Source: Plasmopara viticola
Lineage: Eukaryota > Oomycota > Peronosporomycetes > Peronosporales > Peronosporaceae
Length of the DNA: 64,000 nucleotides
Direction: 5' to 3'
NCBI GenBank assembly: GCA_001695595.3
Contig: MBPM02000072.1
Coordinates: forward strand, 310,001-374,000
Shown: piece after piece, positions 44,258-56,049 of the stretch
Position numbering within the stretch: position 1 is the first letter of the stretch
Layout: each line of letters begins with the position of its first letter
Position numbers and translations under genes: made by a program
Notes under the pieces: model-generated
The model's input: only the letters and a program-made list of their open reading frames with translations
What the model was told of the DNA's origin: nothing
Database searches by the model: none

Positions 44258-46467
44258 TATTGCACAAGGGCTCTTTCTTATCTCATTGCTTTGTCCGGTG
44301 GGACTTTTGGTGGTTATTATTTTTTGAACAAGTTATGTTCAAAAGTTCTTGATATTCTTCAGAATTTCTAAGCAAAGGGTCAGCTTACGTCGCTCACAAC
44401 GTAACAATATGTTTGAAACAGAGAAGGTATCTATATCTACTAAGAGCTCTAAATATTAGCAACTCCACCTCTGAGATACTTAAAACCAGCCAAAAGAACA
44501 GTAGCTTCGAGATCTTTGCGGTTTACCAGCTCCCACGTCTTTGATAGTGCCATTTCATTGAGAGCACTTGCCGCAATACAGATACAAGCTAAGCTGCTTA
44601 TTACTCCAAAAGACTAGTTGCCTTTATCAACTTCGGAGTCATCACGACTTTTGAGGGTCGATTTTGAATCATAACCCCATACAATTCAGCTAATTTATGC
44701 TTCTCGCTCCCACCGATCTTTTCTAACATGTAGACCTGTGTTAGCTCTTTTATATGCTGTGCGCTTGCAGAACAGTTCAAACCCGAATAATTGATACAAC
44801 TGTGAATCGATGCATAACATTGTTATTATCTCGCACATTTGCGTGTACATCCAGCAGTCCGCCACCGCTGATTTCTTTTTCAGGAGCTGTCTATCGCTTA
44901 CAACATAAATTCCTATAATTTGATTTGAGCACATATCTATCATAAAGATTTTTTACCAAAGTGGGGCATCCGGCCTTAATGGTGGATGGCGTATCTCTGA
45001 ATCTGAGGATGCGGCTTGTAAATGTGACTATCCAAAAGACCCGTTTCGCCGGTTCCTTCTGGACCAATCACGGATCGTGTGTCCATGTAAGCGGTGGGTC
45101 TTGCTTTGTTCGGCAACGTGTAAGTCTGTCGGGATTGAATTATACAGCAGGCCCACGACACTACTACTATGGTTTCTACATGACAACACCTCCCCATTTC
45201 TTACATCAAGGATGCGAGCCCGTAAATGGATGTCCAGCACATGATGATAAGTGATATCCACCTCCATCATTATTGCTGCCTGCATTCTAAGGAGTTGAGT
45301 GCGAAGCGAGCCTACCCTTATGCCGTATATGAGCACATTCACCTTTACTAATTTGGGCGTGGCATCTTGATGTCAAAAGTCGTCATCTCCTATTACTCAT
45401 ACAATGATTAATAAAGATCAAGCCTTTCTTGGCGGCAATAGAGCGCGGATGTTGGCGTAGCTAAAACTTCACCGAAAGGAACGTTGTTTGCAGCGTCTCC
45501 TTCATGCGTTTCCATGAAATTTGTGCAAGAATAATTTTAGGGTGAGTGCCTATTTTCTTGGCCGTCTCACAGAGGAATGCCACATGCATCCAATAATTCG
45601 TAATTAAGACCGCCCAAACTACCATTTCTACCTCCTTCATTAAAAAAGTGTCTGATTTTTTTTGTGAAAATTTACCTTTGCCCTAGAGTAGGGACCGATA
45701 TCGGGACTAACGGCTCGCGCTGCCTGAGCCCTAGAGCATACACTTTTCTCATAGAGCTCGAGCGTTGTCATGCGTACCAGCTGTTTGGCAACTGAGAAGG
45801 CAGCAAATACAGCTGCTCACGTAAGTAACTAAGTGTTCTGAGCACCGCGCGTCCGACAAATGCGCGAAGGTGCTTATATTTATCCCGGAGCCTTCGCGAG
45901 GTTTAAGGTAGACATACCACCTGCGTAAGCTTACAATGTACTGCCAGATGTGACAGTGTTGTGCAGCACCTTGCACAAAGGTGCCGCGTTGGGAAATATA
46001 AAATCTTCGAATGAATGACCTGATCTGTTGCCGATAGGCTGCAGTGAAAGTATGATTATACGTATTTTAATATGCAAACCGGTATTAAATTCAATCGGGC
46101 GGTCAGAATTTCTTGCGAGAATCAGTTTTGAGCTCAAAGCCTGTAACAACTTGGGGCAGCAATTGTGTGGGAACGTAGGCACCACTGCACAATTGTGTCA
46201 CATAGAGACAACGAACTCACGAATTCTAGAACTTTTTATCGGTGTTCGAGCAATTGTAGCCTTTCGAACACGCAAGAACTTAAAATTGCTGCTCTTCAAA
46301 ACTTAGTACCAGCACTACGCGGAGATACAATTATGTAGTTAAGATGTTGAAATTAACAACATTGGTCAAATATGTAGTAATCGTAAAAGCGACAAGATCT
46401 GAATCAGCGCAAGTCTCATGTGAAGTTCCAAAACTCTTTCAATATCGGCTTATAGATAACTTACTAC
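44258..46467. other. Gene-poor AT-rich stretch
   Basis: Only short open frames occur, on both strands; the longest is 45028-45342 on the minus strand, 104 codons without a motif. I recognise no gene, RNA or repeat. A less AT-rich patch at about 44960-45260 may be an old insertion. Confidence 0.4.
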
Positions 46468-47087
46468 TCAAAACGACATTTCCTTATGTGCTTTCACATC
46501 CTCTTCACTGTATACTAAGGTCTCTCGCACACCTGCGATCGCTGTGATCACTTTAAACTTGGCACGGATTCGAAGCAATTCCTGCATTATGTCCTCGTCT
46601 ACCAAATTCTGCTTGTAGAAATTGCAACAAACACCATTATTTACTCTATCTTCCATGCCCAGATACTCACCTTGAGCTCAAATTTTTTAAGTAATAAGCC
46701 AAATGACACCACCGATTTGGCCACTCGAGCCCTGCATAAACCAATTGGCATCCATTAGTTGCGATACGTGATGCTAGAGATTGACGAAGTCAACACACGG
46801 GAGTCTTTTCTTCACTTCTTCGCTCTGCAGCATATGACTCCATACTAAGTGGCAACCCTGATAGAAACCAAGCTCACTGCCAATCTCTGCGCCCTTCACC
46901 ATGCTAAATAATCAAGTGCTACATGAGTAGTTGAGTATCAATACGATCGGATGAAGCAGGCGTACCCCAGCTCGTGGCCTTCCGCAATGCCCAGCTCACG
47001 TCCGTGCTCTTTACCCAAAGCCTCACCGTGTGTCACGAGTACTTCTTCGTAGCCTGCGATGGCGTCGAACGCGTCCGTAATATTCAT
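46468..47087 (-). CDS. LTO1: LTO1/ORAOV1 homologue (four exons)
   Basis: Proposed exons on the minus strand: 47087-46966, 46903-46799, 46731-46671 and 46608-46468, totalling 429 nt and 142 residues. The introns are 62, 67 and 62 nt with GTACGC, GTGTGT and GTGAGT donors and AG acceptors, and all phases agree. The protein has the family's deca-GX3 signature: Gly every fourth residue from HGEALGKEHGRELG through GHELG, across the first intron to KGAEIGSELGFYQG. The C terminus matches the family in LLRIRAKFKVITAIAGV. LTO1 pairs with Yae1 as an adaptor that delivers Fe-S clusters to the ribosome-recycling ATPase ABCE1/Rli1. The usual family length is about 130-170 residues. An apparently intact essential-type gene in a repeat-rich stretch. 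The first donor is less typical. Confidence 0.85.
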
Positions 47088-47519
47088 CACAGGCCAATTT
47101 GTATCTCACTGAATAATTTGAAGGCGACACAAAGAAAGGTTGACCTCTACTAAAAAATGGGCAGTTCGTCAAACAATAATCTATCTTTTAAGTAAAAGCG
47201 TCAGTTTTACCAATTGCTCGGTGTTTAATTCCTTACTGCATATCTGTCATAAAGCTGATCTATCACTAATTTTTATATAAATTGCAAAATTATGAATATT
47301 TTTTTACGGATGCAGCTACGATAAGCACGAGTCCGAAATTCGACGTAAAGATCCGAGTGCCATACCCTTCTACTTTATTTGGTCGAACACACTGTACTTC
47401 CTGTCTTTGTCCATTACAAGACCTGCCGCAAGAATCTCAATACTACTTATGAAGCATTGTATTTCTGGAAGTCGACAACTCTTTAAAGTGGCGCATGGAT
47501 CAAAACTTTGAGATTGAGC
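47088..47519. other. AT-rich gap between LTO1 and LRR pseudogene
   Basis: No gene or repeat recognised. It must contain the LTO1 promoter close to 47088. Confidence 0.4.
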
Positions 47520-50500
47520 CGACTCAGGCCAATGTCTGGACCTGCTCCTTCATACACGCTATCAACTTGATGTCGATAACTCTCCAGTATGTTAATGCCT
47601 GTCTATCCCTCCAGTCCCATGAACGACGCCTGACCCTGTCGTACTATTTCTAAACGATTTGTAATTATACCGAAGTGCTTGCTGCCTCAATCGTAAATTG
47701 CTCGACATCGCATGCAGTCTACCCTTGCCCGAATTTTGCCATTGTTATAGCTTTGGCCATCTCGAGCTTTGCAATCATTTATTTTCTTTTCGTCAGGGTC
47801 TCTGACTTTTGGTCTTGATTCTGAAATGTTTGTACAAGCAATATTAGTAATGTAGTACGATGGCGTTGAACTTGCTCCAAAGTCTCGCTGATGTTTTTAA
47901 ATTGTCGAAAAAATGCTTTTGCTCTTCAGATACTTCAAGAGATGTACGAATGTTTATAATCTACCTGAGCTTCTCGTAACAGCTGGTTGTCCACTGCTTG
48001 TCGTCCAATTTTGTCCTTTAGGTAGAAAATTAACATAATTGTAGACCCTCGTTGACAAGCATTCTCCGAAATTTCATTGCACGCACAGCGCAGTGGTACA
48101 TATTCATGAACAATTCCAATATTTCAGGACCGTAAGGAACCACAAGTTCCTCCAAAACGTAATTCAACGTCGTTGAACGTGCGGTAATGAGCAACTAAGG
48201 GCTCGGATGAAAACCCACGTTAAGTATGACTCATAAACTGCTTGAAAAATCTTGTCGATCTTCGCAGTTGTCCTTCGGAAAACGCAGAGACTGACGAACG
48301 GTGAAGAGATCCACCAATTCAGCTAGACGTTCCCACGGTCAATGCAAATCATACACCAACTCAATTTTGTCCGCCCAGCATTTTCGGCGAAGAATTTTAA
48401 GCGTATGTAACAGATCGTTCAAAATTGTACGATAATAACACCTCGTCGGAATGATCGTCGGTTGCCACAGAAGAAAGGACCATTGACAAAAATATTAATT
48501 CCACACTCAAAAGCTGTCAAGTGGTCGAACGCCTGAAATTTTTTTAGTGGTGAGAGTTGCCATGCGACAGAACGATCAAAAGTTGTACGACCATAGTAGA
48601 GGCCCATAGCATCGAGCAATGCTGCTATTTCACTAATGTGTTCTCGTCGTTTCTGAAGTACAACTATATGACCTTTATGCCTAGATACATAACTTGAGCG
48701 GAAAGCAAGTGCCAGTAGGTTACCATCACTCTTGAGATGAGTCAATGTTGTTGATGCAATTTGGCAATCGTATCAACTGATTCGTTTGCATATGCAATCT
48801 GTTAGAGTAGTTCTCAAAAGTGTAGCCGTCCGAGTGATTTCTGTGCGAGATGGCTTGCGGACGAGTAATAAATTCATTGTGTTATCCGATTTTTCCGTTC
48901 AATTAAATTTTTATACAAAAAATCACAATATATATATATGTTATTAAGATATTTAAGTGTTTTTCTACTTTTTATATCAAGTTTATTTCTATCAAATTTA
49001 ATTTTCTTTCTGTCTTTTGGATTTGTCAAACAAAGAGATAATCAAAAAAAATTATCGCAGCTCATCTTTAGCAATACATGAGAAGTAAGACCAAAGAATG
49101 TATGCCCTCTGGAGCAGAATCAAAGAAATTGTGACCGACACGCAACACTTGCAACTTGACGCAATCATCCTACGTCTCTAATAGTTTTTCCAATCGAAGA
49201 TCTAGTTTTTCCAACGATGGACCGATTGCCGACGACTGTGGCATACGTTTTGCCAGACCACGCAAGGTACAATTGATTTCCTGACAAATTTAGTCCCACG
49301 CTAATACAATGACAACGTTTGATGTGTCTTTTGCCACTTTTATCGCTCAAAGCAACTCAAGATTGAAGATGCAAAGCGGTATTACAACACACTACTAAAA
49401 TGCCAATTAATCGATCTCTTGACCGGAGTAGTAATGCGTGGTGTTTCTTGATTGCAAGGTTTCTTCCAATTGCCAGCGAATCAAACACAAATATCTGGCT
49501 TGCAACGTTTCGATAGAGAATCCTGCTCTGGATTTTTCGATAAGTTTATCGTTTGAAGTCGATTTAAAGCTAACACAGATGATAGCAGCTCTTTCAAAAT
49601 TTTGTACGAACATCGAGATTTTTAAGTTGCTGGAAAGTTACACTAGTTGATCAAAACGATTGACTTATGGGTCAACGTCTGTTAAGAAACAACAAATTTG
49701 AAGAGGAGGGACTTTGTCCATAACTGGATGCAGTGATTGGAGCACATCCAGACCTTGCAACATATCTGAAAGAGCGATCAACTTATTGTTGCTGACTTCA
49801 AGGCGATTAAAAATTTTAAAATTGCCAGTTGAAGGTGGCGAGTCAAAAAGAATTTGTTTGATAGAGCGAGTGAGTGCAAGTGTCCTTTTTCTTAAATGAT
49901 CAAGAGGTAATAAAATCTCTGCAATTCTTCCACTCGCACAATAATTGGCAAATCGCAATATTTAAAAGACCGGGCAAATTATACAAGCGGAAATATCTTC
50001 GAAATCGTTAATTTAGTTCTTGGTGCTTGCTTTATAGTCAGCATAGGCTTTGGCATTCGAACTCGAAAATATTGGCGTGACACGATATTTAAGCTGCCGG
50101 ATCCCACGCGCTAGGACTAAGCTGTCTCTATTGCGGGATGCTGGTAGCAATCCGACCCATATGGGGCCGGATTCCGTGCCCTTCATTACACTTTGGGGCT
50201 TTTTCGGACAGTGGGGCGTCCCACACTCGGGTGTAATGGCTCGTTCACTTGGTGACCTATCTCCGGCTGCCTTAATTCGGATTCTATGGGTATCGAACCA
50301 GGTATCTCTTGGTCCTTTACGAACGGCTAACCGCTCGAGCCACAAAATCGGTCTTGGCGTGACACGAGTCATACGTTTAGAGAGGTAGTGGAACAAAACT
50401 CTCTCGTTTATATTCGCATCCTATTCTGCTCGCCGCTGTCGTCGAGTGTGCATCTTCTCTTCATTTATATTCTCAGGCGTGTCTCTTCAATCTTGTCGTT

Positions 50501-51645
50501 AAAATGCATGTTTTTCGAATTTTGGTGTTGTTGCAAGCGGTGTAAGGCTTTCCCGCTACTGTAAGCAAATGTAACATGTCAAGTGCGGTTAGTTCACAAG
50601 GCAGGACTTTGAAGTGAATGCGGCTTTCAACAAGCGTCACAAAATTGTAATTGTCGATGTCCTGCGATCGCTTGCACTTGCGAATGGCGTCGAATTCTCT
50701 TAGATGTTTGGCAGGTCAATAAGAGAATTGTCAAGTTGATTTTCAGAAACGTTCATAACATGAAAAAAACCACAGTGTACAAAATGGCAACCATCAAGTA
50801 TTATTTTTCTTGCAGTTTAGCGCTCAACTTCTGTAACACAGCCACGAAGAGAACCCGGTCGCCGACTTAGGCTCTGACGAATGGAGCGGAATCAGCGAAG
50901 TTGGTGTATTTGTTGCTTACAGCGAGTAATCAAGTGGGATCTATCAGAGAGCTCTAGCAAATTATTTTCTTGCTTCAGCCGAGTTGGTAGCTCTCAGCTA
51001 TTAACTGGTATTATTGTAGCTTCCTTATAATTAATTTGAATTCTTACAGCTCATATTCTATTTTTCACCAATAAGATCTCTTGACTCCTACTGAGTATGG
51101 GGTTGTTTTAAACTCTAAAGCTAAAGGCTTTTGCCAATATATAAATGAAGCAATGTAAATTTTGGCGTGGTTGGGCAAACGAATTACGTCACAAAACGCA
51201 CGCAAAACCTATTGTTCAATTTGCGCCAAAACTACAAGAGACATTAACACTTCGTCTGTACAAGCTGCAGTAATAGCAATTAATAAAAGTAAAATTTCAA
51301 GAAATGAACAAGCTCGAGATCCTTCATATTTAGCTCCTAAGAGACATACAAACGACGTATTGCCGCTTATTTCTTAATTTCTAAGTCCTCATGAGTATTT
51401 GTTTGCTGAAATTTTAAGTGATCAATTATGGTATACAGGTCAATTCTATTGGGCGTTGTCTCTCCATCCGCACACTCATCGACTTGAGTGCAACATAGGC
51501 TAAAGTAGCTAATCTCAAATCGGCAATAGTGACTGTAAGTTTGTTCTGATGTCGTAATCATGCAAGTGTATCCTTCTGTGCCATTTCCACTCTTAAATCT
51601 CGTTCCTTTTTGATCGCAATCGTGTCTCGATCGACCTTGTAGCAT
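47520..51645 (-). pseudogene. Decayed duplicate of the LRR gene
   Basis: Nucleotide and peptide similarity to the intact LRR gene at 26034-29959 runs in the same orientation and order. 47520-47700 matches the tail; 48419-48745 matches the region with ALLDAMGLYY, TTFDRSV and NRRSFRRG; 49140-49650 and 49700-49960 match the LRR blocks; 50040-50830 the WW-like and N-terminal LRR parts; and 51565-51640 the very start (gtgccatttccac). Stops, frame changes and deletions are everywhere. A deletion of about 25 bp covers the site where the intact gene has its apparent frame break. A tRNA-type SINE is inserted at 50086-50353. Confidence 0.88.
50072..50367 (-). mobile_element. tRNA-derived SINE with 14-bp target duplications
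   Basis: The element (50086-50353, 268 bp) lies between two copies of ttggcgtgacacga (50072-50085 and 50354-50367); the second copy continues the LRR pseudogene. On the minus strand it starts near a box-A-like TGGCTCGAGCGG (50342-50331) and a perfect box B GGTTCGATACC (50299-50289), the internal RNA polymerase III promoter of a tRNA-like head, and ends in an AT-rich ttaaata. No coding capacity. It would have moved by LINE machinery. Confidence 0.85.
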
Positions 51646-52092
51646 AAGCCCGCATCTTCATACGCTGGCCTTATGTCAAAGTATTAAAAAAAACTTCGTC
51701 TGACACTGAGATTTGTGTCCCCTTTAAGCAAAAAATCATCGGTTGTATGGCTCGACATTAACGCTTGGGATGAAGCAGTTTGATGATAAGGCTTGTGTCT
51801 CTTAAGCTTCCAAACAAATCATACGGGTCTTACCAAATGTAAATCAGTCGAACGGCTAAACTTTAGGATACGCGATAACACACAACGGTTTTATAGCATT
51901 GCAACTTTTGTAATGATCCTAACTTGTACAATGTAAGTCTTCGCTACAGAAAAAAAATCGGTCTATTCTACTGCTGTGGTCGCTGACTCGTACATGAACG
52001 GTTTTTGGAATCCGGTCGCCATGCATTAAGCGGAGGACCTGTGGATACTGAAGTATAATTTTTCGGCCTCAACGAAAGAACATCTTAATTGG
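51646..52092. other. Spacer without recognised features
   Basis: No gene or repeat seen; only short open frames. Confidence 0.4.
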
Positions 52093-52476
52093 ATGATCAG
52101 ATCGTCGGAACTCAACTTTCACAAACTATTCTCGATCGAAAGCTTGCGAACGGTATTGATTATAAGTAAAAGGATGCTTGGTGCCTCTGGTGGTTTGCGT
52201 ATTCGTGGATGCAGGTTTGTAATCACCCAGCATTGTTTTGAGTTCTTCCATGTCGTCTTTCAGCAGCTCGAGCAGTCATGTACGTTTAAGGAGCTGAAAG
52301 CAATTTATGTAACTGACACGATGGTCCAGCAACGAGTGGTTATTCACCGAAAGAAGGCCCGAATATGGCGAGCTGAGCAGTCACGTCTACAATACAGGCT
52401 TCACTGTGCACGGGGCGTCATATTTACTAGAGGAGCAAGCCTGCTCCGTCGACGAGTACTCGGGGTGAGAGCATGA
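52093..52476 (+). CDS. Open frame of unknown function
   Basis: 127 codons, beginning MIRSSELNFHKLFSIESLRT and ending in an Arg-rich stretch (ARIWRAEQSRLQYRLHCARG). The length in this AT-rich surrounding is somewhat longer than chance frames nearby. A gtgaga donor near the end (about 52466) could splice it onward. No domain recognised. It could equally be chance or a remnant. Confidence 0.25.
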   Translation: MIRSSELNFHKLFSIESLRTVLIISKRMLGASGGLRIRGCRFVITQHCFEFFHVVFQQLEQSCTFKELKAIYVTDTMVQQRVVIHRKKARIWRAEQSRLQYRLHCARGVIFTRGASLLRRRVLGVRA

Positions 52477-52773
52477 GCAACATATGCAAGGTTGATAGAG
52501 TAATCCCTGCTTTGTTATTGTTTCTTCTAATACCCACCCGAGCTATATATCCCTATCGATGTCGAGGACAAGCGGTAAGCACAATCCGGTGATTTGCGCG
52601 AAGCATTATAAATTTGCAATGGAAGCGCAACGAGACGGTACAGAACGCCGAGCTTTGGTGGTAAAAGCTGGCATCCCGCTCAAAAATGGTTTAGAAGAAT
52701 GGCAGATATTTATACCGATTTACATATTGAGAATTTTTCCTTATGAAATCATAGTCCCTGCCAAATGTACAGG

Positions 52774-53121
52774 ACTAAATTTAGTATTGTATTGTATTGT
52801 ATTACGTTATCGCGTTGCCAAGTAATGCACGTGCTAGGCTCAGTCTGGCTAGTCCACGGCATAGAGTGGTATCCGCATCTGTCGGGTCTCGTTCGGCGGG
52901 CAGTGCAGCCAGCACCGAGGTCGTGAGGGTCTTCCATTATTTTGTTTAGACTTGGTGAGAGCCCAGGTGACGCCCTGGTGCTGGAGACCGTCGCGTCGAG
53001 GGTGAAACTCGTTAGAGACCTGCAGATGCCCAAGAGCACCTGCCCGAAGCGCGCGGGCATTTAGCCCCCGCGCTTGGAAGGAGGGCGTCACCCAACCTTT
53101 TCTGAAGCACTAAATTTAGTA
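52774..53121 (-). mobile_element. GC-rich SINE or 5'-truncated LINE with AATAC tail
   Basis: A 322-bp GC-rich block (52787-53108) sits in AT-rich DNA between two copies of actaaatttagta (52774-52786 and 53109-53121). On the minus strand it ends in a repeated AATAC tail (acaatacaatacaatac), the mark of target-primed reverse transcription. No tRNA box is obvious, so it may be the 3' end of a LINE rather than a SINE; the 3' part reads LARLSLARALLG-like in one frame. Confidence 0.82.
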
Positions 53122-56049
53122 AGTATCGATAATTATAGACAAAAATGACAATACTGTATCAAAAAACACGAAGTCTTTTACCTGAGTAAGTTGTGGCAAA
53201 CATCAATTTCTTTGGACCGTAATGACATCATATATCTATCTACACGCTCTTAGGCGCTGTGTGATGCCGTCACACCTGGTAGCACTTGGGCATTGTTTCT
53301 TACCATACCGTGAGCTACGCGAACCCTCGCAAAATTTTGGAATGGATAAAACTCCTTTTCGCATCTATTGAACGCCCAGTCGCAGTAAAAATGACTGTAT
53401 GGATTCTATGAACTCATAAAGGTTGCTGTATTTGCAGCACCTGCTGCTGCCAAGCAGCTGCAACATCTCACGGGGTTCAATCTCTACAGGCAATTTTTAT
53501 GCTTTAGATCTCAGAGAGCACAGACCCCAGAAGCTTGGAAGCAGCACCTATTGTGGGGTCCCAGCATGTAAAGCTTGGGTTATCCACATTCGCAATTAAG
53601 GAAATGAAAAAAAACATAACTTCCCGATAAATTTATTGATTCAAGCTGCGGTATCAACGGCTGGCGTTAAATGTGCTGACTTGGAAGACTAAGTTGAATG
53701 TTGTGAGCTTACTTGTTGAATCTTTATACAAGAGTGCGTTGGAAGATTTAAGGTTTTTAAACGCAACTTTTGTTCAGCAAACTTCGGGTTCTGTCTGTGA
53801 TCGTGCCTTCTTATTTCTAAGCAAAATACGCACGAGCTTTATACATATAAATATATCTGCATACTAAGAAAATTTAAGACTTTGTTTCGAGGACGCATTT
53901 TCTCGCACAAGGCTTGGCAATGGCTCCCGCCTCGCACTTATCTCCTTAGAGTGCAGGCAGCAACGATAGAAAAGAAGCTTAATATTGCTCTTCAAGAATA
54001 GTGAAGCTTAACCTTCCAGAGCGCCGTAGATGGGAAGTTTTTTTAGATACAAGGCCTCAAGTAGTAGTCTCCTTTGAGTTCCCAAATCAGGTCTAGTCCT
54101 GATGGACTTTTGCGCTACCAAGCAATGCAAGATCGGCTAGTTGGGCTGCAAAAGACAGAGCACATAAGTCTCACCCGCTTCAAAGAAAACCAACAAGGTG
54201 AACTTTCGTTTCGCGCATGTCCTTGGCACAAGCTGCGCGTTTAGTACCAAGAAAATGAAAGGGCAGGACATTCTACCCGGAATGGAATAAGTAGTTCTTA
54301 CACACCATTGAATATTGATAGAGCTCGAAAAAAGTGTAGACCGCTCGCAGCTTATATGGGTTTGCGAGCTGTTTCAAGATTGCTTAGCATCTCGATCTTA
54401 GGCAATCATTAGAGTTTAGCTTTAGGAACTGGATGGGTGATGTAAGAGAGGTTAAGGGAAACTGATTTGTTTCAATTTGATAGGCCAAGGTTGATATAGA
54501 CCTGTGGCATGGACAAGGTGGACTTAATCCTGGACAGGACATACTTGGAAAAAGACGTTAATTTGGCGATGGGGCAGGCAACAAGTACCAGCCTTCGAAT
54601 TCCGCGCAACAGGGCTAAGGTGAGTCATGTTCCCAACTTCTGCTGTGCACACGGCTCTTTTGATTGATAGCCTGTGTCTGGAATTGATTGGGGATAATTA
54701 AGATATTGATCAGCGTTTTCCTCGACTTCCACTGCTGTCAACGACGATAACGGCAACGCCTATATCGGCGGTGTACTAAGTACACAGATAAACCACCAAC
54801 AGCGGGAGAAATGGGTCCGCTGATAAAATATGACCATAAATGGGAAGTATAACGGCGCTCAACAAAGCAGGTAACAGAGAACTACAAAGCATAGTGTATG
54901 AAAGTACACCGAGAGCGAGTAATTTGGCTTTGCGAGGATAGAATGGACGCGATCATTTCCTATTGTCACAGAACGACCTCAAGCCTGACAAATACAACTC
55001 ATTCATATTGATAAATGACAGCTCAATCAGTTAATGTGACACGGCAGTTGCGCTTAAATTGAAGACACCCTCAAAGAAGTCAAAGCTCCTGACACTTGAA
55101 AAACTTGAAGCTTTTAAGCTCTTGGCAGAAGCTAGAAGCCGCAACTGATTCGGAAATGGTGGTTCTGGAGCTAAAACCTCGTTTGTGAATATATGGATAT
55201 ACTCCGTTCTATGCGACGATGTCTTGGATCGTGTTGCCAGCATTAGCTGCACCTTAACCAGACTATTTTTTTTTATTTTCTCAATTCTAGAAGTCAAAAG
55301 TAGAGATAATTATTAATGTTCAATTTTAGCTAGTGCCCTTTAGCTGGGTGCTTTACTCTTAAACAAAGATATTGAATGCTCTAGCTTTCGTATCGTAAGG
55401 GTGGATTCTGTTAAAATCGGTTTACTGTGAATGTTGAACAAACAATATTCTTTTTACCATTATAAAGCAATGCTTTCTATAGACTGTAAGATTAAACTAG
55501 CTGTTGATTGTATACCATTAACTTTAACGCTTAGTAGTAATAATAAATTATTATTGCATGTATTCTATGTTACAAAGGGGAGGCAATATTCAAGTTGCAT
55601 TTATCGGAAGATAATTGTTATAAATTTTTTTCAGGAGCTTATATTTTTGGGATATTTGAAATATTAGCAAATATTTTTTAAGGAATTATAAAGCGTTAAG
55701 AAATAGATATTTGATACATAGTGCTGCCTTTTTAGTGCAATACATACATACATCCTTCGAGACTTACATTCTGAAACACCCATAGATTTTCAAGGGCTAT
55801 AGGGGTAATTTGATGGACTGAGCTACTTTGACGTTTTAAAAAAATGTTGCATCCCTTTTACAAACTAAAACTGTGATTTAGCTTCATCAAACCCTATGTT
55901 TTGTTGAACAAAAAGACGGTACCAACGATCAAAATATTAACATTAATGCTCGAACACTGACCACCAATTTTTACCGGATAAAGAGATGAGGCACAAAGAA
56001 CTATACCAGCCCATATTTAAAAGAGCGATGTGAGCGTAAAAATTATATC
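53122..56049. other. Gene-poor stretch
   Basis: Only short open frames, with none carrying a motif (the longest is 88 codons, 55031-55297 on the minus strand). Probably old repeat DNA; I cannot assign it. Confidence 0.4.

Noticed and set aside
45028..45342. 104-codon minus-strand frame as a gene
   Set aside because: No motif, no intron signals that extend it, and an overlapping plus-strand frame of similar length; probably chance in a less AT-rich patch.
52749..53091. GC-rich block with minus-strand frames of 80-103 codons as a host gene
   Set aside because: Target-site duplications and an AATAC tail show it is a retroelement insertion.
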